Part shown: in pieces, positions 37,183-46,320 of the stretch
Numbering within the stretch: the stretch's first letter is position 1
Layout: each line of letters begins with the position of its first letter
From: Candidatus Accumulibacter sp. ACC003
GTDB taxonomy: Bacteria; Pseudomonadota; Gammaproteobacteria; Burkholderiales; Rhodocyclaceae
Length of the DNA: 64,000 nt
Assembly: GCF_907163085.1 (NCBI RefSeq)
Contig: NZ_CAJQTX010000001.1
Span: forward strand, 186,001 to 250,000
Reading direction: 5' to 3'
Notes under the pieces: model-generated
Databases searched by the model: none
What the model was told of the DNA's origin: nothing
What the model saw: the letters and a program-made list of their open reading frames with translations, nothing else
Position numbers and translations under genes: made by a program

Positions 37183-37977
37183 GTGGACCTTCAACACTTT
37201 GGTTTGCGGCATCCGCCGCTGGGCAAGCAAGCGGCCGAGCTGTGGGATGACGGTACGCTGGGACAGTTGGCCGAGCGCTTTGCGTGGTTGTTGCACTCGC
37301 CCGGGGTCGGGCTGATCACCGGCGAACCGGGGGTGGGCAAGACGGCCGCCTTGCGCCAATTGACCCGTGGCCTGAATCCGCATCGTTATCAGGTGATCTA
37401 TCAGGCGGAGACGGACTTTGGTCGGCTGGATATCTATCGCGGTCTGGCACGGGCGCTGGGCGTCGAGCCGGGGTATCGGCGGGCGCAGCTGTGGCGCGAT
37501 CTGAAGGAGCGGATTCTGCAGTTGGTCGATAGCCGTCAGCTGATGCCGGTGTGGATCATCGATGAGGCGCAGAATCTGCCGCCGGAGTTCTTTCGGGATT
37601 TGCCGGCCTTCCTCAACTTCGCCTTCGATACGCGCGATGTGATGGCGGTCTGGTTGATCGGTCATCCAACACTGGCGCAAACGCTGGAGCGGGCGCCTTA
37701 TGCGGCGCTGGCGGGGCGAATTCAGGTGCGCGTGCAGCTCAAGCCGGTGCTCGAACGCGAGCGCTTCGCGCAGCTGATCCAGCACAGCCTGAAGAGTGCC
37801 GGTTGTACCAGTACGCTGCTCAGCGATTCAGGCCTGGAGATCTTGCGCCAGGCGAGCAAGGGCTTGCCGCGGCATGCCGGGCGAATTCTGCGCACGGCGA
37901 TGCGCCTGGCGGTGCCGCGTGGTTTGAATCATTTGCCGGACGATCTGTTGCAGTTGGCGATCGAGGAATTGCGATGA
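37183..37977 (+). CDS. AAA+ ATPase of the four-gene transposon, copy 2
   Basis: 264 residues from GTG 37183, protein identical to copy 1 although the DNA carries several synonymous changes around 37297-37460. That pattern suggests the protein is under selection. Walker A GEPGVGKTA and Walker B VWIIDEAQN are intact. Confidence 0.87.
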   Translation: MDLQHFGLRHPPLGKQAAELWDDGTLGQLAERFAWLLHSPGVGLITGEPGVGKTAALRQLTRGLNPHRYQVIYQAETDFGRLDIYRGLARALGVEPGYRRAQLWRDLKERILQLVDSRQLMPVWIIDEAQNLPPEFFRDLPAFLNFAFDTRDVMAVWLIGHPTLAQTLERAPYAALAGRIQVRVQLKPVLERERFAQLIQHSLKSAGCTSTLLSDSGLEILRQASKGLPRHAGRILRTAMRLAVPRGLNHLPDDLLQLAIEELR

Positions 37978-38174
37978 AGCGCCGCTCTGCCGAGCCGCTA
38001 TTCCCCGACGGCCTCTCCGATGAAAGCGTTGCCGCGCTCAGTCAGTTCCTTCACCAGCTCGCCGTCGCTTGTGAAAGCCGTTATGCCGTACAGCTACGCC
38101 GCTACCACCAGCGGCAGATGAATCTGTACGATCCCGAAGAGTCTTGGCGGTTGCCGCTGCTGCCGCCTCGGTAG
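37974..38174 (+). CDS. Small protein of the four-gene transposon, copy 2
   Basis: 66 residues, identical to the copy at 3535-3735, overlapping the ATPase stop by ATGA. Unknown function. Confidence 0.6.
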   Translation: MKRRSAEPLFPDGLSDESVAALSQFLHQLAVACESRYAVQLRRYHQRQMNLYDPEESWRLPLLPPR

Positions 38175-38331
38175 GGCCTTCATCCCACGTTGCCGCCGGG
38201 ATCACTCTTCCGGTTGCAGCATGGGACTCGGCCATCGTTTCAACCTCGAAAAGCTTGGGCCGAGGAGTCTGGATTAGGGCCGGACGTAACAGCTACAGCA
38301 AACACTAATTCGTCGGGTTGACCTACAACAC

Positions 38332-39075
38332 ATGCAAGCGCACCGTTCGACCTTTCTCGTTCTCGCCCTGGCGCTGTTACTTGCGCTCCTCGTGCTTTCT
38401 GGTGCCAGGCCCTATGACCGGGCGACATGGGCGATGGAAGTGTTTCCCATCTTCATCGCAGTAGCTGTGCTGTTGACTACGTACAAGCGGTTTCCGCTTA
38501 CCACGCTGCTCTACGTCTGCATCTTCCTGCACGCGCTGGTACTCATGCTTGGCGGCGCCTACACCTATGCCCGCGTCCCGCTCGGCTTCCAGATTGCGGA
38601 CTATTTCGATCTCGCTCGCAATCCGTACGACAAGGTCGGGCATTTCTTTCAAGGCTTTGTGCCGGCGCTGGTGGCGCGAGAGATACTCGTTCGGGGTGCT
38701 TACGTGGTGGGCCGCAAGATGCTGGTCTTCAACGTTATCTGCATCGTGCTCGCGATCAGCGCGTGCTACGAGTTCCTCGAGTGGGGCGCCGCGCTGCTGA
38801 TGGGCCAAGGCGCAGACGAGTTTCTCGGGACGCAGGGTGATCCCTGGGACACGCAGTCCGACATGTTCTTTGCTCTCATCGGCGCAGTCTGCGCGTTGTT
38901 GTTGCTGGCGGGCGAACAGGATCGGCAAATCAGGCGCTTGACGAGTGCAGCACGCCGTGAAACGGCTCCCGATGTGTCCGCCAGCACTGGCCGCAGACAT
39001 CGCAGCGGCGAAACCTTGGGCAAGCTGGCGTCTGGCGAGCAGCGGCGACGCCCCGAAACGGGGAGCGACCCGTGA
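38332..39075 (+). CDS. DUF2238 (YjdF-like) inner membrane protein
   Basis: 247 residues with about six hydrophobic segments: FLVLALALLLALLVLSG, FPIFIAVAVLL, LLYVCIFLHALVLMLGG, VFNVICIVLAISACYEF and FFALIGAVCALLLL. Conserved DUF2238 features include YDKVGHFFQGFVPALVAREI and GDPWDTQSDMF. Function is unknown in the family. The C-terminal 45 residues are hydrophilic and low in complexity. The four-gene transposon inserted 40 bases upstream, so its promoter may now be inside the element. Confidence 0.85.
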   Translation: MQAHRSTFLVLALALLLALLVLSGARPYDRATWAMEVFPIFIAVAVLLTTYKRFPLTTLLYVCIFLHALVLMLGGAYTYARVPLGFQIADYFDLARNPYDKVGHFFQGFVPALVAREILVRGAYVVGRKMLVFNVICIVLAISACYEFLEWGAALLMGQGADEFLGTQGDPWDTQSDMFFALIGAVCALLLLAGEQDRQIRRLTSAARRETAPDVSASTGRRHRSGETLGKLASGEQRRRPETGSDP

Positions 39076-39308
39076 GGACGGCATCGCACCCGCGGGGCAA
39101 GGTTTTCCCTCTTGCCTCGTTTGCTCCGGGTTTCGTCAGCAGCACAAGAGCAACCCGCTTCGGCCGCAATTTGTCGGCGGACTGTTATTGCTTCAGCGCA
39201 ACGCTTCTTGCTGGCTCAAGGCCCTGATTGGCGTCGGCTTCATCCCCACAGCCGCTTGCTGCAAAATAATCCATTTGCATGACCGGTGCCGGTCAGGGTT
39301 GTGCGCCT

Positions 39309-39537
39309 TCAAGGCGGGTTCTTTAACATTGACACGCAGTGCTCAAGTGCCAGATCCACCAAGGCACGCTCCTCGTTCTCCGTCGGTTTCCATTTGTACT
39401 CTGCGTGATACGGCCGCTTCGCCAAACACCGCCAAATCGTGCGGGCTGGCCAAGTAGTGCCGATGCACGGTGCCGCAGTGCGGGCAGGCCACGTCGCCAG
39501 CGCCAAGCCGACCCGAAACTGGGCGTGGCTGCTCCAT
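39309..39537 (-). pseudogene. Small zinc-ribbon hypothetical protein, apparently frameshifted
   Basis: One frame encodes VACPHCGTVHRHYLASPHDLAVFGEA. Another, continuing from the same point, encodes YHAEYKWKPTENEERALVDLALEH and the stop at 39309. Together they read as one protein of about 75 residues with a CxxC zinc ribbon. A single-base change near 39415 separates the halves. Not a family I can name. Confidence 0.4.
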
Positions 39538-39617
39538 AGTGCTGGCAAAACGCAGCTTTATCGTTGAATAAAGTGTTGTTTTTGGACTTCTATGGACTGC
39601 TGGGGAAGCACCGTAAG

Positions 39618-39689
39618 TCCCCTCGACAGGAATCGAACCTGTATCCCACGCTTAGGAGGCGCGTGCACTATCCATTGTGCTACGAGGAG
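39618..39689 (-). tRNA. tRNA-Arg (anticodon CCT)
   Basis: On the minus strand the cloverleaf closes: acceptor CTCCTCG with CGAGGGG, D arm GCAC/GTGC, anticodon stem CGCGC/GCGTG around loop CTCCTAA, and T arm ACAGG-TTCGATT-CCTGT, discriminator A. CCA is not encoded. The anticodon CCT reads the rare AGG codon. tRNA genes are common integration sites, and this one lies at the chromosomal edge of the mobile block. Confidence 0.9.
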
Positions 39690-39985
39690 CGGGGCGCGTA
39701 TTGTAGCCGCTGCGCCCGGGTTTCGCCAATTTGGCGGCTGGTCTGCCAGCCCTGACGCATGACCTCCCCGAATCGACAGCACTTGCCGGTTACGCCCACT
39801 TTCGCCGCCGAGGCGGCCAGATGGGGGTTGGCTAGCGGCAAGGGAGCGCTTGCGGCGCGGGGGTTTGGTGTTCAGTCAGTGGGACAGGAGAGGTCGAGGG
39901 AGCTCCGTTACGATCGCCAGGCGAGCCTTTCCCGGCGCGGGGTGCGCCGCGCTTGGGAAGATGTGTTGGGCAGGCCTGGGCAAGG

Positions 39986-41506
39986 TTATTCGAGTTGCAG
40001 CAGGAACGGTTCGGCGAGAAGCAGACGCAGGCGTGCTGGGTCAAGCCAGGGCGCAGCACAGGAATTACGGATGAAGGCGATGGCGCCGCGCACACCGAGT
40101 TCTTGATAGAGGTTGCGTAACTGCCGGGTGAAACGTGCCAGGGTATTGAACACATGCGCCAGGCGCATGAGGAGGTGATAGCCTTTCATGGCATTCCAGT
40201 CGAGGGCAAAGGCATGCTCGTAGTGGTAGCCCTGATGTTTTTCGACGAGGAAGCCCGCTTCGATGCCCCAACGGTGGCGGGCACCGAGGTTGCAGCGCTC
40301 ATGGACATTGTCTTGTCTGAGCGGTTGGCTGGAGAGCCAGGCGTGGCGCGATGTTTCGGTGACGGTCCTGGCCTGTTCATCGATCTTTTCCCAGCTTTCC
40401 TCACAGACCACCAGGTTCAGCTTGAGACGCTGACGCCCGTTGGCCGCGAAGGCGTAGTCGATGTCGTTGACCCAGCTGAAGTGTTGTCGGCGCCTTCCCC
40501 AAGCGCGCTGCACGGCTTGTGGCTTCAGGGCGTGGAGTGCGCGGAACTCCTGCCAGACCGTGGACAAATCCTTGTCCTTAAGCACGATCATGAACTGCCA
40601 GTGGGCGCGCAAGCAGCGCTGCATCACCGGCCCGTTGGCGTAAAGGCCGTCGAGCAGGAGCAGGATCGGCAGGCGGGGGAACAGCGTCTTGAGCCGGTCG
40701 CTCAAGCGCACAAAGCCGCGCAGCTCGCAGTCCTGCTTTTGCGCTTCGGTATCGCCCAGCGCGTGTTCGAGGAACTCGCTGAGCAGTGGGACGACCAGGC
40801 CGTTGTGGAAAGCCAGGCTGGCCTCGAGGACGTAGACGAAGTACTGGGTGTGGCGGGTTTCCTCCTTGCCGACGGTGCGCTGGAGGAGTTCCTCCGCCCA
40901 GAGGGTGTCGCCGGCGACCTTCTGCGAGCCGTCGATGGCGATGGGGTAGCAGTGGTTGATCAGATAGCGGCGGAAGCTCTTGCCGCGGATCAGCCGCTTC
41001 ACCAGATCGACGTGGGCCTGCTCAAGGTGGTCAAGGTCGATGTCGCGCAGCAGCCGAAACAGGGTGTCGGCGTGTGGCAGGGTCTCGATCTCCGGGAACA
41101 GCAGGTGGAGGTTGGCCATGAACTGGGGACGGGATATTTCGCGGTTGGTCTCGCGCCGAGAGGAGAACTGAAAGACGAACATCAGCAGACCGTAAAGCAG
41201 CAGCGCGGTCAGCTTGTGGCGGCGCTTCCTGGGGTCTCTCGGGTCGGGAATTTGTTCCAGTTGCTCGAGCAAGGCGGGTAGCTCTTTGCGCAGGAGACGC
41301 GTCTTTTTGCTCACGGCGTCCTCGCGGGCCTCCCTTTCCTCGCCGACGGTCGCGAAGGCTGAGCATCGGTTGGGCAGAGAAGTGGGGGAGTGGAGGACTT
41401 GTCCACTCGCGCGCCGTTTCGCGTTCAGTGCCTTTTCCTGCCGTTTCTTCTCTGAGCGCAGCTCCTTGAGGGCAGCGCGTGTCGGGCGACGGCAGGGTTT
41501 GCTCAT
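39986..41506 (-). CDS. DDE transposase of the DUF4338-carrying element, copy 2
   Basis: 506 residues, sequence as copy 1 (9465-10985), with acids in AIDGSQK, LLLDGLYA and HRWGIEAG. The ATG overlaps the DUF4338 stop. Both copies are intact, so either could mobilise the other. Confidence 0.8.
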   Translation of the reverse strand: MSKPCRRPTRAALKELRSEKKRQEKALNAKRRASGQVLHSPTSLPNRCSAFATVGEEREAREDAVSKKTRLLRKELPALLEQLEQIPDPRDPRKRRHKLTALLLYGLLMFVFQFSSRRETNREISRPQFMANLHLLFPEIETLPHADTLFRLLRDIDLDHLEQAHVDLVKRLIRGKSFRRYLINHCYPIAIDGSQKVAGDTLWAEELLQRTVGKEETRHTQYFVYVLEASLAFHNGLVVPLLSEFLEHALGDTEAQKQDCELRGFVRLSDRLKTLFPRLPILLLLDGLYANGPVMQRCLRAHWQFMIVLKDKDLSTVWQEFRALHALKPQAVQRAWGRRRQHFSWVNDIDYAFAANGRQRLKLNLVVCEESWEKIDEQARTVTETSRHAWLSSQPLRQDNVHERCNLGARHRWGIEAGFLVEKHQGYHYEHAFALDWNAMKGYHLLMRLAHVFNTLARFTRQLRNLYQELGVRGAIAFIRNSCAAPWLDPARLRLLLAEPFLLQLE

Positions 41507-42438
41507 GGCCGGGAGCTCCCAGGGGCGGCACACAGCCGGTCGCGACAATCGGCGCTCAGCGGTTTGAGCCACACCTGGCGGGGCGTGCTGCGATACGACT
41601 GGCCGGGGCGGGCCAGCCCGCGCCCGCTGGTTGCCCCGAGCAACTGCCAACCGGCCGCGCGGTAACAGGTGCCGGTATAGTGACGAGGATCGACGAAAGT
41701 CTCCAGCAACAGGGGCTCGAAGCCCCAGTGATCGAGCCAGTCCGCGCGTGCGCGGCGCGCGAGTTGTCCGAGCACATGACTGGCCAGATGCGGCACCCGG
41801 ACGTGGGGAAAGATCAGGAAGCGGCTGTTGTTCACCACCCGCGCCAGGTTCTCGCGGCGGGCCTGGGCCGTCCAGCCGATCCAGCGGTCGCGCACGGCGA
41901 CCGCGCGGGCAGCGCCGGCCAGCAGGACGCTGCCGAGCCGCCGGTCGCCCGCCGTGATGAAGTAGCGCAGGCGGTAGCCGAAGGCCCCCTGGAAACCCAG
42001 TGGGTGCCAGCGCGCCACCAGCGCATCCCACTGCGCCACCAACGCCGCGTCGCGAACGACTTCCAGGCAGACCGGTGCGAGTGCCGACAGGGCGCAGTGC
42101 ACGGGAAGCTCCCCGGTGACCGTATCTACGGGTGCCGCGGGCGGCGCGCAACGGCGTGCTGACGACGGCCTTATCGCCGGCAGTGTCAGCAGCCCGGCCG
42201 CCTGCAAACGCTCCAGAAACTCCAGGCAGGCGCTGATCTTCGCCGTCCCTGTCAGAGTGGTCCACCCCAGGTGCTCGCAGACCGTCGCCGCCAACTCCTT
42301 GCGCGCCAATCCCGGCAGCCACGCCACCGTCCCGCACACCTCGGCGATCTCCGCGGCGCTGAATACGCGACCGCAGTGCACCCACTCCCCTTCGCTCGTT
42401 GCAACCACCACGATACCTCCGGCTGAAACGTGGACCAA
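41503..42438 (-). CDS. DUF4338 (DruA-like) accessory protein, element copy 2
   Basis: 311 residues, the same protein as 8533-9468, with RWIGWTAQARRENL, VVNNSRFLIFPHV and GTCYRAAGWQLLGATSGRG. Translationally coupled to the transposase. Confidence 0.8.
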   Translation of the reverse strand: MVHVSAGGIVVVATSEGEWVHCGRVFSAAEIAEVCGTVAWLPGLARKELAATVCEHLGWTTLTGTAKISACLEFLERLQAAGLLTLPAIRPSSARRCAPPAAPVDTVTGELPVHCALSALAPVCLEVVRDAALVAQWDALVARWHPLGFQGAFGYRLRYFITAGDRRLGSVLLAGAARAVAVRDRWIGWTAQARRENLARVVNNSRFLIFPHVRVPHLASHVLGQLARRARADWLDHWGFEPLLLETFVDPRHYTGTCYRAAGWQLLGATSGRGLARPGQSYRSTPRQVWLKPLSADCRDRLCAAPGSSRP

Positions 42439-42851
42439 TGACCCTCCACCTATCCTGCCAGAAGTCCCCCCGGCTGTCTAGCTCCCTTGTGCGAAACCTT
42501 TTTTGCCTGCCCACCGCAACGCCTTGCCAGTACTGGGCTGGCGCAGTCATGCTTCAGCGCTGCTGGTCTGCAGGGCCATCGCGTGCATGCCAAGGTCGTG
42601 ACCCCTCTGAAATAACCGTTTACGCTCAACAGTCTGCGCGGGTCCGTCGACGTGCCTTTTGGCGACGACCAGATGCGAGCCAGAGCTGACCTCTTCCGTG
42701 CCGAGCTGCTGGGCGTTCTACAAGATTCATGCGATTGCCCTGGGTGGACAAGTCTCCCGCGCGTGTCGCTTCGATCAACAGCGTAGAATGGCGCGCTTGG
42801 CGCCATGCCCGGCGGCCACTCTATCCACCGACAGGACTTCGAACTGCACCC

Positions 42852-45094
42852 ATGCCGTATCTGATTCTCACCGACGCCTCGCTCGCTTTCGGCCACGTGC
42901 CGCTTCTCGATCACGCCGAGTTCCAGCTTGACCTGGTCGCAACCGTGTCATTCAAGCTGCTGATTGTCACCCCCGCTCCTCGCACGTCTGTACCCGGCCT
43001 CAAGCTCCATCCGCTCTCTCCCTGTGTACTCTGCAGCGTCGTTCTCTCAGCGATCCTCTTCACTTGGCCGGCACTGGCGCCTCGACGATGGTACGGTCTG
43101 TGCGGCAGCCGGGATTGCGCATCGCTATGTGCTGCAGGGATCCGCCTTCCCTATCGACCCTGCCCGAATCGACCGTTTTCCGCGGCCGTCGTTGCCAGTC
43201 ATGGGCGACTTGTACTTCGCGCTGTCCCCTCTTCCTGTCGCCTGGTGTACCTGCGGCTTTCCGCGACTCCCCGCTACTCCGCTCCGTGCCCACTTCGTCG
43301 AGCAAACTCCAGATTCGCCTCGTGTCTGTTCTCGCGTCGCATTGTCCTCGCTTTATCGCACTCTGTCTTTGCTCTCCGAACTGCCCCTGTGTCTTTCGCT
43401 CGTCAGTAGGGTGAGGACACACGCCGAACCGAAGCGATTTTTCTGTCTACTCCTCTTCATTACACCTCGTCCACAGTTCTTTTCACTCTTCTATGCACTT
43501 GGGACCACACAAGAGCTTAAAGCCCCACGTGGTCCATGAGGTGGTGTGGGGCAGCACAGGAGATGGCCAGTATCCCGTGCGACCGCTTCCCGTGCATCCG
43601 GATGTCCGGTCGTCTTTCTATCGGGGTAGGATAGAGAAGCCGCAACACCGTGTGGAGGAAACGGGGAGTGTCGGACTGATCACGCGGAGAAAATAAGTGA
43701 TGGGGGAAAAAAAGTCAGAAACAGGGGTGGTGAGCACGGGTCGGGGACACCCCCCTCAAAGGGGGAAAGTGGACAGGTCAGCTGGCCTTCGACATTAAGA
43801 CACAAAATTAACCGGCCGTTCGTCGCGCGGCGTGGCGACGCGTATTGTCGAACTCGATCGCGGCCGCCTGCTTTCCTGCCCGGGTAGCTTCAGCGAGTAC
43901 CAGTCGCGCAAGGAAATGATGTTGCACGACGAGGCGGTGAACAATTCCCGCTCCGACAAATTTCTGGCGCAGGAAGAAGTCTGGATTCGGCAGGGCATCA
44001 AGGCGCGGCGGACGCGCAATGAAGGGCGCGTCCTGCGTCTTGAACAGTTGCGCCGCGAGCGCGCGGCGCGACGCGAGCGCCAGGGCAAGGTCGATATGGC
44101 GCTCGATGCCGGCGTCAAGAGCGGCAAGCTGGTGGCCGCTCTTGAGCACGTCAGCAAGAGCTACGGTGACAAGAAGATCGTGAGCGATTTTTCGTGCCGG
44201 CTGCAGCGCGGCGACAAGATCGGCGTCATTGGCCCGAACGGTGCCGGCAAGACGACCTTGCTGCGCATGATTCTCGGCGAGCTGGCAGCCGACCAGGGAA
44301 AGGTCTATCTGGGGACGAAAGTGGAGGTGGCGTATTTCGACCAGTTCCGCAGCGCGCTCGACGAAGAGGCAACGCTGATCGACGTCATCTCGCCGGGCTC
44401 CGACTTCATCGAGATCCGCAACCAGCGCAAGCACGTGATCAGTTACCTCGGTGATTTTCTCTTCGCGCCACAACGCGCGCGTTCGCTGGTCAGCTCGCTA
44501 TCTGGCGGCGAGCGTAATCGGCTGCTGCTGGCGCGGCTGTTCGCGCGGCCGGCGAATGTGCTGGTGCTCGACGAGCCGACCAACGACCTCGACATCGAGA
44601 CGCTCGAACTGCTCGAGGAATTGTTGCAGGAATACAGCGGCACGCTGTTCCTGGTCAGCCACGACCGGGCGTTCATCGACAACGTCGTTACCCAGACCAT
44701 CGCTTCGGAAGGCGATGGTGTCTGGCGCGAGTACGCCGGTGGCTACCAGGACTGGGCCGATTATCAGGCCGCCCGCTTACGTGACGAGGCGCTGGCGGCG
44801 AGCAGTGGCAAACGCGGCGACGCGCGCGCCGCACAGAACTTGGCCAGCGCCAACGCGTCTGCGCAAAAAGCCGGCGGCGGCAAGCTGTCGTGGAAAGAGG
44901 CGCGCGAGCTCGAGGAACTGCCACCGCGGATCAGTGCGCTGGAGGCCGAGCAAAAAGCCATCGGCGAGCGTCTGGCCGACGCCCAGCTGTACCAGTCGCA
45001 ACCCGATGAAGCACAGCGGCTGGCAGCTCGGCTGAGCGAAATCGACGAGCAGCTGCTGCGCTTGCTCGAACGCTGGGAGGCGCTCGAAGGCTAG
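42852..45094 (+). pseudogene. uup: ABC-F ATPase Uup with a ruined first half
   Basis: The gene opens normally (MPYLILTDASLAFGHVPLLDHAEFQLD), then collapses. Between about 42940 and 43830 only islands in different frames match the first ABC domain: LDDGTV, VRQPGLRIA, ESTVF, and an MGDLY-like piece. From 43832 (GTG) the frame is perfect: linker with SRKEMMLHDEA, then a second ABC domain with GPNGAGKTTLL, LSGGERNRLLLARL, VLDEPTNDLDI and a C-terminal coiled coil. ABC-F proteins need both domains, so the product is probably inactive; a 420-residue C-terminal half could be made. Confidence 0.75.
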
Positions 45095-46260
45095 CGGCGA
45101 CGCGGGTCGCGCAGGACGAGCAGCGCCGCCAGCCCGGCCAGCAATCCCCAGAACGCCGAGCCGACACCGGCCAGCGCGACGCCCGAGGCGGTGACCAGAA
45201 AGGTCAGCAGCGCGGCTTCGCGTTCGGCTTCGTGGCTCAAGGCTGCGGCCAGGCCGCTGCCGATGGTGCCGAGCAGCGCGAAACCGGCAATGGCCACGAC
45301 CAGCTCGCGCGGGAAGGCCAGGAAAAGCGAGCCGATGGTGGCGCCGAAAACGCCGATCAGCAGGTAGAAGACACCGGCGGAGACGGCGGCGACGTAGCGC
45401 CGGTCGGGGTTTTCATGCGCTTCTCGGCCCATGCAGATCGCCGCGGTGATCGCCGCCAGGTTGAGCGCGAAGCCGCCGAAAGGGGCCAGCACGATGTTGG
45501 CGGCTCCGGTCCAGCCGATCAGCGGCGAGATCGGCAGCTGGTAGCCGGAGGCACGGATGACGGCGACGCCGGGGACGTTCTGCGAAGCCATGGTGACCAC
45601 ATACAAGGGCAGCGCGACGCCGATCAAGGCCGGCCACGAGAATGCTGGCACGGTGAACACCGGTCGGGCCAGTTCGAGGTGGATTTCATCGATGCGCAGC
45701 AATCCCTGGCTGGCGGCGATGCCGACACCGAGCGCCAGCGTCACGACGATCGCGTAGCGCGGCAGCAAGCGGCGGCCGAGCAGATACGCGCAGAACATCG
45801 GAAAGACCAGAACGAACTGACTGCGCATGGCGACGAAAGCATCAAGACCGAAGCGCAGCAGGACGCCGGCGAGCATCGCCGAGGCGATCGAGATCGGTAT
45901 CCGGCTGATCATCCGCTCGAAGTAGCCGCTGAAGCCCGAGATCGTGATCAGTGCCGCCGAGACGAGAAAGGCGCCGATCGCCTCGGCCATCGACACGCCT
46001 GCCGCGCTGGTGATCAGCATCGCGGCGCCGGGCGTCGACCAGGCGGTGAGCACCGGCACGCGGTAGCGCAGCGACAGGACGATGCTCGTCAGACCCATGC
46101 CGATACCGAGCGCTCCCATCCACGAGGCGGTCTCGGCGGCCGTCGCGTGCAGCGTTTGCGCGGCCTGGAAAACGATCACCGCCGAACTGGTGAAGCCGAC
46201 CAGAACAGCGACGAAGCCAGCGATCAGCGCCGAAGTCGAGAAGTCGGCAAGCAGTCGCAT
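45091..46260 (-). CDS. benE: BenE-family benzoate/H+ symporter
   Basis: 389 residues with about 11-12 membrane segments. It starts LLADFSTSALIAGFVAVLVGFTSS and includes VLTAWSTPGAAML, IPISIASAMLAGVLLRFG and NIVLAPFGGFALNLAAITAAICMG, a conserved BenE stretch. It would import benzoate or a similar aromatic acid with protons across the inner membrane. Its stop overlaps the end of uup on the other strand by four bases. No benzoate catabolic genes are adjacent, though the kor operon 10 kb away belongs to a pathway used in anaerobic aromatic metabolism in relatives. Confidence 0.88.
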   Translation of the reverse strand: MRLLADFSTSALIAGFVAVLVGFTSSAVIVFQAAQTLHATAAETASWMGALGIGMGLTSIVLSLRYRVPVLTAWSTPGAAMLITSAAGVSMAEAIGAFLVSAALITISGFSGYFERMISRIPISIASAMLAGVLLRFGLDAFVAMRSQFVLVFPMFCAYLLGRRLLPRYAIVVTLALGVGIAASQGLLRIDEIHLELARPVFTVPAFSWPALIGVALPLYVVTMASQNVPGVAVIRASGYQLPISPLIGWTGAANIVLAPFGGFALNLAAITAAICMGREAHENPDRRYVAAVSAGVFYLLIGVFGATIGSLFLAFPRELVVAIAGFALLGTIGSGLAAALSHEAEREAALLTFLVTASGVALAGVGSAFWGLLAGLAALLVLRDPRRR

Positions 46261-46320
46261 GGCTTTTCTACGCGGCTGCTAGCGATCGCCGCTGCCGGCG
46301 GCTCGAGGCGTCGGAACGGG

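Larger units (their letters stand above)
35014..38291 (+). mobile_element. Four-gene Tn7/Mu-like transposon, copy 2
   Basis: 3278 bp with TGTTACGTCCG and CGGACGTAACA ends and a perfect 5-bp target duplication GCTAC (35009-35013 and 38292-38296). Five-base duplications are the rule for Tn7/Mu/Tn5053-type transposons. Same four genes as copy 1, all intact. Confidence 0.92.
39747..42562 (-). mobile_element. DUF4338-carrying insertion sequence, copy 2
   Basis: Inverted copy of 8409-11224 (2816 bp) with the same ends and a perfect 9-bp target duplication CTGGTCTGC (39738-39746 and 42563-42571). It separates tRNA-Arg from the uup remnant. Confidence 0.92.

Noticed and set aside
42938-43831. A group II intron or retron inside uup
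   Set aside because: No reverse transcriptase frame and no domain V-like hairpin; islands of uup similarity within the region argue for decay rather than a clean insertion.
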